From: DASUCS01 sp041166745
Lineage (GTDB): Bacteria; Actinomycetota; Acidimicrobiia; Acidimicrobiales; JACDCH01
NCBI GenBank assembly: GCA_041166745.1
Contig: JBEEGH010000007.1
Coordinates: forward strand, 1-64,000
Length of the DNA: 64,000 nucleotides
Reading direction: 5' to 3'
The notes under the pieces are model-generated. The model worked only from the letters and a program-made list of their open reading frames with translations. It searched no databases and was not told the origin of the DNA. The stretch's first letter is position 1. Each line of letters begins with the position of its first letter. Made by a program: the position numbers and the translations under genes. Positions 8,326-16,294 of this stretch are shown here, in pieces.

Positions 8326-8931
8326 CTACGCCTGTTCCGCGGAGGCGAGCGCACGACCGACGAGCGACACCGCGTCCGCCGGAAGGTCGAGCGCGAGTGC
8401 CGCCTCGATGCCCTGCTCACTCATCTTCACGACGGTCTTGCGAATGATGTCGACGGTCTTGTCGTCGCCTTGGTCACGAGCGAGGTCGAGCAGTTGCGTC
8501 TCGAGGAACACGAGGCACAGCGCGTCCTCGTGCGTCTGCACCATGGCGTCGGTCTTCAACCCGTCCTTGCGCACGATGTGTTGCACGAGCTCGATCACGT
8601 CCGGCTCGTACCCCTCCCGCTGGAGGATCTCCCCCACTTCCTCGGCGTGCTGCTTCTTCAGCTTGGTGCGCCATCGCAGATAGCCCTGTCGACCTTCGGG
8701 AAACGAGGCGCGCGGAATCGACCATCGGCGCAGGTGGTGGGCCCGAGCCGCCAGGATCTGGGCGTCGACCGCGGCGGGATCGAGCCGGCGGACCCACTCG
8801 GTCATCATCTCCGCGTGGGCCTGCTCCTTCGGGCGGCGCTCGCCTCGAACATCGATCGTTTCGGGGTCGTCGGCGTTGACGGAATCGATCGCGGCGATCG
8901 CACGCGCCAGTCGATCCGAGTCGGCCGTCAT
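8326..8931 (-). CDS. DUF4202 family protein
   Basis: The 201-residue protein has the family's core pattern: RAHHLRRWSIPRASFP near residue 63, then GRQGYLRWRTKLKKQHAEEV, then FLETQLLDLARDQGDDK. The conserved His-His-Arg-Trp and the YL-WR-H-A-E set resemble a helical metal-binding (HD-like) hydrolase, but no function is established for the family as far as I know. No signal peptide. It overlaps the upstream small gene by 4 bp (ATGA), so it is translated in the same operon. The family call is from remembered motifs. Confidence 0.75.
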   Translation of the reverse strand: MTADSDRLARAIAAIDSVNADDPETIDVRGERRPKEQAHAEMMTEWVRRLDPAAVDAQILAARAHHLRRWSIPRASFPEGRQGYLRWRTKLKKQHAEEVGEILQREGYEPDVIELVQHIVRKDGLKTDAMVQTHEDALCLVFLETQLLDLARDQGDDKTVDIIRKTVVKMSEQGIEAALALDLPADAVSLVGRALASAEQA

Positions 8932-9149
8932 TGCGATGGCCGCAGGTCGATCCTGAGAACGAGCACGCCGTCCTCGACGCTCACCGCGGCATCGCCGACG
9001 ATCGCGAAGTCTTGGAAGTCGAGCTGTGCCTGACGGATGAACGCGGTGCGCTCCTCACCGGCAATCGGAGGCAGCGGACGGTTGCGCACCGCCGCGGCCC
9101 GATCGCGGAAGCGTTGCAACATCGCCTCGACATCGAGCTCATCGGCCAT
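8928..9149 (-). CDS. Small conserved actinobacterial protein, unknown function
   Basis: The 73-residue protein begins with an acidic/basic helix (LDVEAMLQRFRDRAAAVRNR), then a PLPPIAGEERTAFIRQAQLD segment and a C-terminal pair of strands (FAIVGDAAVSVEDGVLVLRID). ATG 9149 directly follows the TGA of the upstream gene, with a GCAGGTG-like ribosome-binding site inside that gene. It overlaps the DUF4202 gene by 4 bp. No motif with known activity is visible; operon position is the only hint. Confidence 0.65.
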   Translation of the reverse strand: MADELDVEAMLQRFRDRAAAVRNRPLPPIAGEERTAFIRQAQLDFQDFAIVGDAAVSVEDGVLVLRIDLRPSQ

Positions 9150-9560
9150 TCACGACACCTGCCCTTCGGTCGGAGCGGGCCTAGTCGGCCTCGTAGGACG
9201 CGTGTTGCGCCAGAACCAATACGTGAGGAGAGCGAGCAGCAATGCCACGACGAGGAGCCCGGAGATCACGAGCGCGACCACCGTGCCGGTGTTGTCGGAG
9301 TTGCTGGTGTCCGCCGCAGAGCTCGACGCTGCGTCGGGCTCGCCGGGAACGAGCAAAGGTCCGCCGTTCGGCGCGGTCTCGCCGGGCGCGACGGCCGCGG
9401 TGGTCGACGGCTCGGTGGTCGTCGTGGTCTTGCTCTGGGCGTTGGCCGGCCAAGGATGCGTGACGAGCAGTGAGCCCAGGACAAGTGCCGCCACGATCAC
9501 GGCCCGCTGGGCCCGGTGTCGGTCAGTCACAAGAGGCAGGATCGTACTGGTAGCGCTCAC
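9150..9560 (-). CDS. Small secreted or membrane-anchored Thr/Ser-rich protein
   Basis: I place the start at GTG 9560, which overlaps the Fpg stop (GTGA); an earlier in-frame start at 9638 lies deep inside Fpg. The 136-residue product has a signal peptide (RAQRAVIVAALVLGSLLV, cleavage after PANAQ), a disordered linker rich in Thr, Ala, Pro and Ser, and one membrane helix (TVVALVISGLLVVALLLALL) followed by a basic/Pro tail. This is the shape of a type I membrane protein with a short exposed stalk. No enzymatic domain. Confidence 0.65.
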   Translation of the reverse strand: MSATSTILPLVTDRHRAQRAVIVAALVLGSLLVTHPWPANAQSKTTTTTEPSTTAAVAPGETAPNGGPLLVPGEPDAASSSAADTSNSDNTGTVVALVISGLLVVALLLALLTYWFWRNTRPTRPTRPAPTEGQVS

Positions 9561-10339
9561 GCCTGATGAATCGGGCACGAGTACGTGGTGCGGCCACCAA
9601 CCGTGCGACGCGAAAGCTCGGCGCCGTCCTTCGGACACCGCCCGCCGCGCACCCGCGCCAGCTGCAGATCGCCCATGTGCGAGCCGCCTCGGGCTGCGAG
9701 CTGGGCGACCGTCGAACGGATCTGACGATGGAGCCGGCGCCGCTCGCCGGTGGACAGCGACCCTGCCGGTCGGGCGGGATCAAGCCCCGCGCGCCACAGC
9801 GTCTCGTCGGTCAGGAGATTGCCGAGGCCGGCCACTCGCCGTTGGTCCATGAGGCGGGCCTTGAGCGGCGCCGTGCTCGCGTAGAGCGCGTCGGCCAGCT
9901 CTCGGTAGCTGATCGCCGCGGCGTCAGGGCCGAGAAGCTCCTCGTCGGGATCCAGGAGCACGCCCCCGAGCCGGCGAGGATCGTTGATGCGCAGATCGCC
10001 GCCGTCCTCGAAGTGCACGACAAACCGGTCCCAACCGACGTCCAACCGGTGGCTCGAGTACTGCATGTCGTTCACGCCGATCGCGTCGTCGACCAACAGA
10101 CGACCGGTCATCCCGAATCGGAGTCCGAGGGTCGGCCCGTGGTCGACGTCCATCAAGAGCAACTTGCCCACCCGCCGCGTGCCGGAGAACTGGCGGGCGA
10201 TCAACGCGTCGCCCAACTCGCGACTGGTCACGCCACCTTTCAGGAACCACGCATCCGATGCGTCAACCGTCGCGATGCGACGTCCGATGGCGCGATCCGC
10301 GAGCTTCCGGTACGCCTCGACCTCGAGCAGCTCCGGCAA
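9557..10339 (-). CDS. Fpg/Nei-family DNA glycosylase/AP lyase with altered zinc finger
   Basis: Starts at TTG 10339, immediately after the TAG of the amidohydrolase gene. After Met removal the chain begins PELLEVE, giving the N-terminal proline nucleophile and Glu of this base-excision repair family. The RRVGKLLL lysine follows near residue 60, and the H2TH motif reads GLGNLLTDETLWRAGLDP (about 170-187). The zinc finger near 233-258 reads GGRCPKDG ... RTTYSCPIHQ. The usual Cys-x2-Cys ... Cys-x2-Cys has become Cys-x2-Asp ... Cys-x2-His, while the DNA-contacting Arg is kept. Length (260) is normal. Substrate (8-oxoG or oxidised pyrimidines) cannot be assigned. Confidence 0.88.
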   Translation of the reverse strand: MPELLEVEAYRKLADRAIGRRIATVDASDAWFLKGGVTSRELGDALIARQFSGTRRVGKLLLMDVDHGPTLGLRFGMTGRLLVDDAIGVNDMQYSSHRLDVGWDRFVVHFEDGGDLRINDPRRLGGVLLDPDEELLGPDAAAISYRELADALYASTAPLKARLMDQRRVAGLGNLLTDETLWRAGLDPARPAGSLSTGERRRLHRQIRSTVAQLAARGGSHMGDLQLARVRGGRCPKDGAELSRRTVGGRTTYSCPIHQA

Positions 10340-11446
10340 CTAGAGGTTGTAGAGCTTGACGGCGTTGTCGTGGAGGATGGCGCGTAGGTCGTCGTCGGGG
10401 ACGCCGGCGAAGTCGCGCTCGATGACCTTTTGGCTGTGCGGCCACGTCGAGTCCGAGTGCGGGTAATCGCTGGCCCACATGAGACGGTCGATACCGACGC
10501 GCTCCCGAGTCTCGACCGCGACTGGATCCTTCTGGAACGTGAAATACGTGTTCGTGCGCAAGTACTCGCTGGGCTGACGTTGCAGTCCTCGCGACTTGCG
10601 GCCGAGCCAGTTGTGATGGCGCTCCCACATCTGGTCGAGCCGATAGGAGTAGTGCGCCACCCAGCCGGCGTCGTGCTCTGCAGAGACGACCTTCAACCCC
10701 GGGTGCCGGTCGAAGACCTTGCCGAAGATGAGCAGCGCGAACGTCTGCTGCACTTCCTGCACGATGCTCATCACCGTCATCATTCCGAGCCCTGATCCGA
10801 GCGTCGGGTCGCCGCCGATGCCGCCGGTGAGGATGTGGAACGACACCGGCCAGCTCGTATCGGCGAACGCCGCCCACATGGGATCGAAGCGCTCCTCGGC
10901 GTAGTGGCCGTCCGCAGGCATCCCGGGCACCATGGCGCCGCGCAGCCCGGCGGCGGCGCACCGCTCGATCTCTTCGACGGCCGCTTCGGGGTCGATCGTC
11001 GGAATCAGCGCCAGCCCGACGAGTCGCCCCTTACCGCCGGCGCAGTAGTCGAGCAGCCAATCGTTGTATGCGCGGATGCACGCCAGCTGATAGTCACGAT
11101 CCTTCGACTGCGCGAGCCTCATGCCGATCGACGGGTACAGCACCTCGGCGGAAACGCCGTCAGTGTCCATGTCGTCGAGACGCGCGACGGGATCCCACCC
11201 GCCCGACCGCAGCGACTCGGCCTTGTCGCCGCTGGCTCGCAGCTCGGACGACGCCTTGCCCGCCGCGCCCGCGAGCCCGATGGGAAACGGCTTCAACCCG
11301 TCGATGATGAACAGGTGGCCGTGCTGCTCGTGCTCGACCATGTGCGGCGCACGATCCTCGAATTCGGTGCCGGCCAAGCGCGTGGTCCAGAGATCGTGCG
11401 GCTCCAACACGTGCGAGTCCCCGCTGATGACGGTGTACGAGGTCAT
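10340..11446 (-). CDS. Amidohydrolase_2 family TIM-barrel hydrolase
   Basis: ATG 11446 overlaps the previous stop (ATGA), so I prefer it to an open frame extending to 11788. The 368-residue protein starts MTSYTVISGDSHVLEP, the D-x-H metal motif of the ACMSD/amidohydrolase_2 family. It contains GATRGAMVPGMP-like and SAEHDAGWVAHYSYRLD segments and a late WASDYPHSDSTWPHS that supplies the catalytic Asp. Members decarboxylate or hydrolyse small aromatic or lactone substrates with one metal ion. The neighbouring D-aminoacylase-like enzyme suggests a shared catabolic role; the substrate is unknown. Confidence 0.82.
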   Translation of the reverse strand: MTSYTVISGDSHVLEPHDLWTTRLAGTEFEDRAPHMVEHEQHGHLFIIDGLKPFPIGLAGAAGKASSELRASGDKAESLRSGGWDPVARLDDMDTDGVSAEVLYPSIGMRLAQSKDRDYQLACIRAYNDWLLDYCAGGKGRLVGLALIPTIDPEAAVEEIERCAAAGLRGAMVPGMPADGHYAEERFDPMWAAFADTSWPVSFHILTGGIGGDPTLGSGLGMMTVMSIVQEVQQTFALLIFGKVFDRHPGLKVVSAEHDAGWVAHYSYRLDQMWERHHNWLGRKSRGLQRQPSEYLRTNTYFTFQKDPVAVETRERVGIDRLMWASDYPHSDSTWPHSQKVIERDFAGVPDDDLRAILHDNAVKLYNL

Positions 11447-13092
11447 GCCGTTCCTCCACGAATCAGGCGACCGGGTCTGGCGCCGTCGACATCCTTGCCA
11501 TCGAGACGGATCGCCTGGCCATTGACCCAGACGTGCTCGATACCGCTCGAACGGGCGAGCAACCGGTCGGCGCCGCTCGGCAGGTCGAACACCCGGTCCA
11601 CGCCGGCGACCCCGACCGTGTCGGGATCGAACGCGCAAAGGTCGGCGAACGCACCCGCTCGGATCACGCCGCGGTCCGGAATGCGGAACACGTGCGCCGC
11701 GTGAGCTGTGAGTCGGTGCACGGCCTGCTCGAGTGAGATCGCTTGCCGCTCGCGGACCCAGTGGCCCAACAGGTGCGTCGAGAAACACGCGTCGCAGATC
11801 TGCGACGCGTGTGCGCCGGCATCGGAGAGTCCGATGACCGCGCGATTGTCGTTGAGCAACTCACCGATCTCGTCATTGCCGTCATTCGCGAGCACGATGG
11901 CGAAGCGGGTCTTGAGGTCTTCTTCGAGTGCGAGGTCGATCATCGCGTCCATCGGATGCTGACCGCGAGCGGCTGCGATCTCGGCGATCGATGGCCCCTG
12001 GCGGAGAGCGACGTGCTTCTCCGTCTCGTCGATCCAGTCTTTCCCCCACGTGTGACCCCACACCCGATCGAGTTCGGGCCTAACACGGTCGCGCCACTCG
12101 GGGTCGGAGTAGATGTCGGCCCGAGCCGCCCGTGGTGCCGCCAGGATCTCGTCGAATCCCTTGGCCATCGCGAACGGGAACGGGTCTTCGAGGGTGATCT
12201 GGAACACGAGCGGACGGCACGCGATCTGCGGCCACACCTCACCACCGAGCGCCGCCTGCTTGTCGAGTGTCTCCTTGGCGTGGCCGGGCGCCTCGGACAA
12301 CGTGAGCAACGCCGTCCACGTCACAGGGCGACCGATCTCCTCGGACAGCGCGGCCATCTCCTTCACGTAGAAGCCCGGACCGATCGTGGCCTGGAACGTT
12401 CCCCGGTTCTTCTCCCCCATCACCGACGCGATGCGCGTGATCTCGTCGATCTCCGCGAACCGACTGGGCACGGGCTTGCCCGCGTCGCCCGAGTGCGTCG
12501 GCGACTTCGATGAAGCGAAGCCGATCGCTCCCGCGTCGATCGCCTCGCCGACGATGGCGCGCATGCGCTCGACTTCTTCGGCCGTCGCCGCCCGCTCGGT
12601 GGCTTCATCGCCGAGCGTGTAGATGCGCAACGCGGTGTGCCCGATCATCGCCGCAACGTTGAGTCGTGTCGGGGTGCGGTCGAGGGCGTCGAGGTATTCG
12701 GGGAAGGTCTCGAACGACCAGTCGATGCCTTCGGTCAACGCCTCGACGGACATGCCCTCGACGTTCTCCAGTGTGCGAGCGATGACGCCGCGGTCGCCTG
12801 GCCGTGTCGGAGCGATGCTGAACCCGCAGTTGCCCATGACCACCGACGTGACGCCGTGCCAGCACGACGGCGTGAGATCGCCGTCCCACGTGACTTGCGC
12901 GTCGTAGTGCGTGTGGATGTCGACGAAGCCGGGAGCGAGAACGAGCCCGCCGAGGTCGACGACCTCCGCACCGTCGGTCGATCCGATGTCACCGACCGCG
13001 ACGATGCGATCACCCTCGACACCGACATCCGCCGACCGCGCCGGTGCGCCGGTGCCATCGATGACCCTGCCGCCTCGGAGTACGAGGTCCAT
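11443..13092 (-). CDS. N-acyl-D-amino-acid deacylase-like amidohydrolase
   Basis: The 549-residue protein opens with the urease-superfamily beta-sandwich (DLVLRGGRVIDGTGAPA), then metal motif GFVDIHTHYDAQVTWD (H-x-H near residue 60) and VMGNCGF, matching D-aminoacylase/dihydroorotase-like enzymes. A late LSDAGAHASQICDACF holds the metal-binding Asp, and the C-terminus re-enters the sandwich (GAFADLCAFDPDTV). Such enzymes hydrolyse N-acyl-D-amino acids or related amides in the cytoplasm. GGGGAG stands 3 bases before ATG 13092. It is co-directional with PhzF-like and amidohydrolase genes in one operon. Confidence 0.85.
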   Translation of the reverse strand: MDLVLRGGRVIDGTGAPARSADVGVEGDRIVAVGDIGSTDGAEVVDLGGLVLAPGFVDIHTHYDAQVTWDGDLTPSCWHGVTSVVMGNCGFSIAPTRPGDRGVIARTLENVEGMSVEALTEGIDWSFETFPEYLDALDRTPTRLNVAAMIGHTALRIYTLGDEATERAATAEEVERMRAIVGEAIDAGAIGFASSKSPTHSGDAGKPVPSRFAEIDEITRIASVMGEKNRGTFQATIGPGFYVKEMAALSEEIGRPVTWTALLTLSEAPGHAKETLDKQAALGGEVWPQIACRPLVFQITLEDPFPFAMAKGFDEILAAPRAARADIYSDPEWRDRVRPELDRVWGHTWGKDWIDETEKHVALRQGPSIAEIAAARGQHPMDAMIDLALEEDLKTRFAIVLANDGNDEIGELLNDNRAVIGLSDAGAHASQICDACFSTHLLGHWVRERQAISLEQAVHRLTAHAAHVFRIPDRGVIRAGAFADLCAFDPDTVGVAGVDRVFDLPSGADRLLARSSGIEHVWVNGQAIRLDGKDVDGARPGRLIRGGTA

Positions 13093-13101
13093 GGTCTCCC
13101 C

Positions 13102-13923
13102 CTACAGCTCGAACGTCCCGCGACCAACGATGACCGTATCGCCTGCCACCTCCACGGCGTCCAGCCCAGCGTCACTTCCGCACGCGACGGCATAGAGCGT
13201 CGACGGTCGACCGATCTCCGCTCCCTGGCTGATCGTGATCTCCGTGCCCCACGGCACCAGCCCGTGCCGGCACAGGTGCACCACCAGCGGACCGGCAGCC
13301 GAGCCCGTCGCGGCGTCTTCGTCGACGCCGGCCGCCGGTGCGAACATGCGCGTCTTCCACTCGGTGCCTGCGCCGGCCACACAACTCACGCCATGCCGGG
13401 GAACGACGGCGGCGAGCCGATGGAGGTCGGGGGCAAGGGCCGCGACCGCGGCCGGCGACGGCAACACGACGATCTGGTACTCCGGCCCGTTCACATAGGT
13501 CTCCACCGGCACCACCGACGCCGCCACACCAAGCGCGCCCAGCAGCGCGTCGACGGGGCCGAACGGCTCCACCGACGGTCGCGGCTGCACCATCCGTCCA
13601 CGACCGCCGTCGTCGAACGTCAACGCCACCGGGCCCGCCTTGCAGGTCAGCTCGACCGCGGTCGTGCCACGCTCCCGGGTGAGCACGTAGCCGGTGCCGA
13701 GCACGGGATGACCGGCGAACGGCAGCTCGGTCGCAGGCGTGAAGATCCTGATGTGGTCCTCCGCGCCGACGTACACCGTCTCGCTGAAGCCGATCTCCTT
13801 CGCGAGCGACTGCTTCAAGTCGTCGCGAACGGCGTCGCCGTCGAGGAAGACCGCGAGCTGGTTCCCGGCCAGCGCTACATCGGTGAAGACATCGGCAATG
13901 ACGTAGTCGTATGTGCCACTCAC
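13102..13923 (-). CDS. PhzF-family isomerase
   Basis: The 273-residue product has the two diaminopimelate epimerase-like halves of PhzF proteins: DVFTDVALAGNQLAVFLD near residue 11, catalytic-Glu region AKEIGFSETVYV near 43, and FTPATELPFAGHPVLGTGYVL near 60. A second-half GVDEDAATGSAAGPLV completes the pattern. No phenazine genes are near, so this is a stand-alone paralog of unknown substrate. GTG 13923 overlaps the upstream stop (GTGA). Confidence 0.88.
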   Translation of the reverse strand: MSGTYDYVIADVFTDVALAGNQLAVFLDGDAVRDDLKQSLAKEIGFSETVYVGAEDHIRIFTPATELPFAGHPVLGTGYVLTRERGTTAVELTCKAGPVALTFDDGGRGRMVQPRPSVEPFGPVDALLGALGVAASVVPVETYVNGPEYQIVVLPSPAAVAALAPDLHRLAAVVPRHGVSCVAGAGTEWKTRMFAPAAGVDEDAATGSAAGPLVVHLCRHGLVPWGTEITISQGAEIGRPSTLYAVACGSDAGLDAVEVAGDTVIVGRGTFEL

Positions 13924-15095
13924 GAAGACAGCCGGTCGAGGCTCTGACCAAAGTCGGCGATCACGTCGTCGACATGCTCGAGCCCGACCGACACGCGAAT
14001 CATCCCTTCACCGATCCCCATCGTCGCTCGCTCATCGGGCGTCAGCGTCGCCGCCGTCATCGTGGGTGGGTGCACCACCAACGTCTCCGGCCCGCCCAGC
14101 GACGGCGCCACCTGCGCGATCTCGACGCCTTCGACGAAGTTGCGCCCAGCCTCGAGCCCGCCGGCAAGCTCGAACGTGAGCACGGTGCCGCCGGAAGTCA
14201 TCTGCCGCTTCGCCACATCGCGCTGTGGGTGCGAGTCGAGACCCGGGTAGAGCACGCGAGCGACCGCCGGGTGCGATTCGAGGAACTCGGCGAGGGCCTG
14301 GGCGGTCTCGGACTCTTGACGAACGCGGGCGTGCAACGTGCGGATCCCGCGCAACGCGTTCCAGGCGTCGAACGGCGAGCACACCGCGCCGTGCATGAGA
14401 TGGTGCACCCACACCGCAGCGATCAGATCTCGCTCAGCCGCGATGACACCGAGCATGGCGTCGTTGTGACCGGCAATGCCCTTTGTCGCCGCGTGCATCA
14501 CGATGTCGATGCCGTGGGAAAGCGTTTGCTGCACGGGCGGCGGGGCGAAGGTCGCGTCGCACACCGTGAACGGACCGGTGATGGCACCGATGGCGTCGAG
14601 GTCGACCACGTCGAGCCCGGGGTTCGCCGGGGACTCGACGAAGACGAGCTGCGTCTTCCCGGGGCGCACCGCGGCGCTCACCTCGTCGGCGTTGGTGGCG
14701 TCGACGAACGTGACGTCGATGCCGAGGCGAGGGCACAGCATGGTGAACAACTGGTTCGTCACCGAGAACGTCCTCGACTGGGCGACGACGTGGTCGCCGG
14801 AACCGCAGAACGTGAGGAGCACCGACGCGATGGCCCCCATTCCCGACCCGAATGCGAGCGCGGCCTCGGCCCCTTCGAGCGCGGCGATGGCGTCCTCGAA
14901 CTCGAGCACGGTCGGGCTGCCGTTGCGGCTGTAGAACTTGCCCGGGTGCGCCGATCGAGCCATCGCGAAGTTCTCGTCGACCGACCGGTTGAAATACGTG
15001 GTCGACGGCCAGAGCACCGGCGCGAGCGAGGAGTCGTTGTACGTACGCCCCGCGCGTACGGCGCGGGTCTCACTGCGCCAGTCGTCTTCAGCCAT
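13920..15095 (-). CDS. PLP-dependent Cys/Met metabolism enzyme (cystathionine gamma-synthase / O-acetylhomoserine sulfhydrylase family)
   Basis: ATG 15095 gives 391 residues and overlaps the metX stop by 8 bp; a TTG three codons earlier is possible. Family signatures are GKFYSRNGSPTVLEFEDAIA, FGSGMGAIASVLL, FVESPANPGLDVVD and the PLP lysine in MHAATKGIAGHNDAMLG (about residue 200). Directly after metX, the obvious role is to convert O-acetylhomoserine to homocysteine or cystathionine. TKGIAGHND differs a little from the usual TKYLGGHSD, so substrate choice is left open. Confidence 0.85.
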   Translation of the reverse strand: MAEDDWRSETRAVRAGRTYNDSSLAPVLWPSTTYFNRSVDENFAMARSAHPGKFYSRNGSPTVLEFEDAIAALEGAEAALAFGSGMGAIASVLLTFCGSGDHVVAQSRTFSVTNQLFTMLCPRLGIDVTFVDATNADEVSAAVRPGKTQLVFVESPANPGLDVVDLDAIGAITGPFTVCDATFAPPPVQQTLSHGIDIVMHAATKGIAGHNDAMLGVIAAERDLIAAVWVHHLMHGAVCSPFDAWNALRGIRTLHARVRQESETAQALAEFLESHPAVARVLYPGLDSHPQRDVAKRQMTSGGTVLTFELAGGLEAGRNFVEGVEIAQVAPSLGGPETLVVHPPTMTAATLTPDERATMGIGEGMIRVSVGLEHVDDVIADFGQSLDRLSS

Positions 15096-16248
15096 CGTTC
15101 TCAATTCTGTGTAGGAACTTGGTCAGCGCCTCGCCCAGCTGGTCGAACTCCAAGAGGAACGCGTCGTGGCCGTGCGGGCTGTCGAGCTCGACGTACTCCG
15201 CCTCGCCGCCGGCCGCGTTGACCGCCTCGACGATCTCCCGGGACTGATACGCCGGATACAAGAGGTCAGACGTGATGCCCATGGCTTGCACGGGCACCTC
15301 GATGCGGGTGAGCGCGGGCACGAGCCCACCACGGCCCCGGCCGAGGTCGTGTAGGTCCATCGCCTTCGTGAGCAGGAGGTAGGTGTTGGCGTCGAAGCGC
15401 CGGACGAGCTTGTTCCCGTGGTACTCGAGGTAGCGCTCGACCTCGAAGCGCTGCCACAACGAGAACCCGCCGTTGAGGGGCTCGACGACCTCTCTCCCGA
15501 AGCGGTCGGTGAACACGTCGTCGCTGCGAAACGTGATCTGACTGATCATGCGAGCGAGCGCGAGGCCTTCGTGCGGTCCGTCGCCCGGCTCGGCGTCGTA
15601 GTAGTCGCCGCCACGGAACTTCGGATCGAGCTGAATGACACGGCGACCGCTGCTCCACCAACCGATCTGCTGCGCGGTTGCCGCCACGCACGTGGCGATC
15701 GGTACCACCGATCGCACACGGTGGGGGAACATGATCGCCCACTCGAGCACCATCATCCCGCCCATCGATCCGCCCAGCGCGGTGAGCCAGGTCTCGATGC
15801 CGAGGTGATCGGCCAGCGCCGCCTGGGTGCGCACCCAATCACGAATCGAGACCACCGGGAAGCGCGAGGCGTACGGCCGACCGTCGCCTGGGTGCGCCGA
15901 TGCCGGGCCGGTCGTGCCCTGACAGCCGCCGAGCACGTTGGCACACACCACGAAGTACTTGTCGGTGTCGAGGGCCTTTCCAGGACCGATCAGGCCATCC
16001 CACCATCCCGGGGTGGCGTGGCCTTCGATCGCCGGACCGGCGGCATGGCTGTCGCCGGTCAGCGCGTGGCAGACGAGCACCGCATTGCTGCGGTCCGCGG
16101 CCAGTGTGCCCCAGGTTTCGTAGGCGAGCGAGATGTCGCGCAGCGCGCCGCCGCCCTCGAGCACGAACGGGCGGTCGGCGGCGATGGACAGGAACTGGCG
16201 CTGCCCGGGCGGATCACCGGCCCGCCACGCGCCGGACGCGGGCAGCAT
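15088..16248 (-). CDS. metX: Homoserine O-acetyltransferase
   Basis: Alpha/beta-hydrolase enzyme of methionine biosynthesis, acetylating homoserine. Visible: LAYETWGTL, HALTGDSHAAG, the nucleophile elbow GGSMGGMMVLEWA, ITSDLLYPAYQS with the catalytic Asp, and DSPHGHDAFLLE with the catalytic His. From ATG 16248 it has 386 residues, the usual size, with about 40 residues before LAYETWG as in actinobacterial MetX. An alternative GTG 16272 has a GGAGGG abutting it with no spacing. It lies 46 bp after the methylase gene and overlaps the next enzyme by 8 bp, forming a metX-transsulfuration pair. Confidence 0.92.
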   Translation of the reverse strand: MLPASGAWRAGDPPGQRQFLSIAADRPFVLEGGGALRDISLAYETWGTLAADRSNAVLVCHALTGDSHAAGPAIEGHATPGWWDGLIGPGKALDTDKYFVVCANVLGGCQGTTGPASAHPGDGRPYASRFPVVSIRDWVRTQAALADHLGIETWLTALGGSMGGMMVLEWAIMFPHRVRSVVPIATCVAATAQQIGWWSSGRRVIQLDPKFRGGDYYDAEPGDGPHEGLALARMISQITFRSDDVFTDRFGREVVEPLNGGFSLWQRFEVERYLEYHGNKLVRRFDANTYLLLTKAMDLHDLGRGRGGLVPALTRIEVPVQAMGITSDLLYPAYQSREIVEAVNAAGGEAEYVELDSPHGHDAFLLEFDQLGEALTKFLHRIENDG

Positions 16249-16294
16249 CGACGGATGTACCCGGCGGTCCACCCCTCCATGATGGCCGAACCCC

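Noticed and set aside
13102..13923. Phenazine biosynthesis cluster
   Set aside because: Only a PhzF-like isomerase is present, a common stand-alone family.
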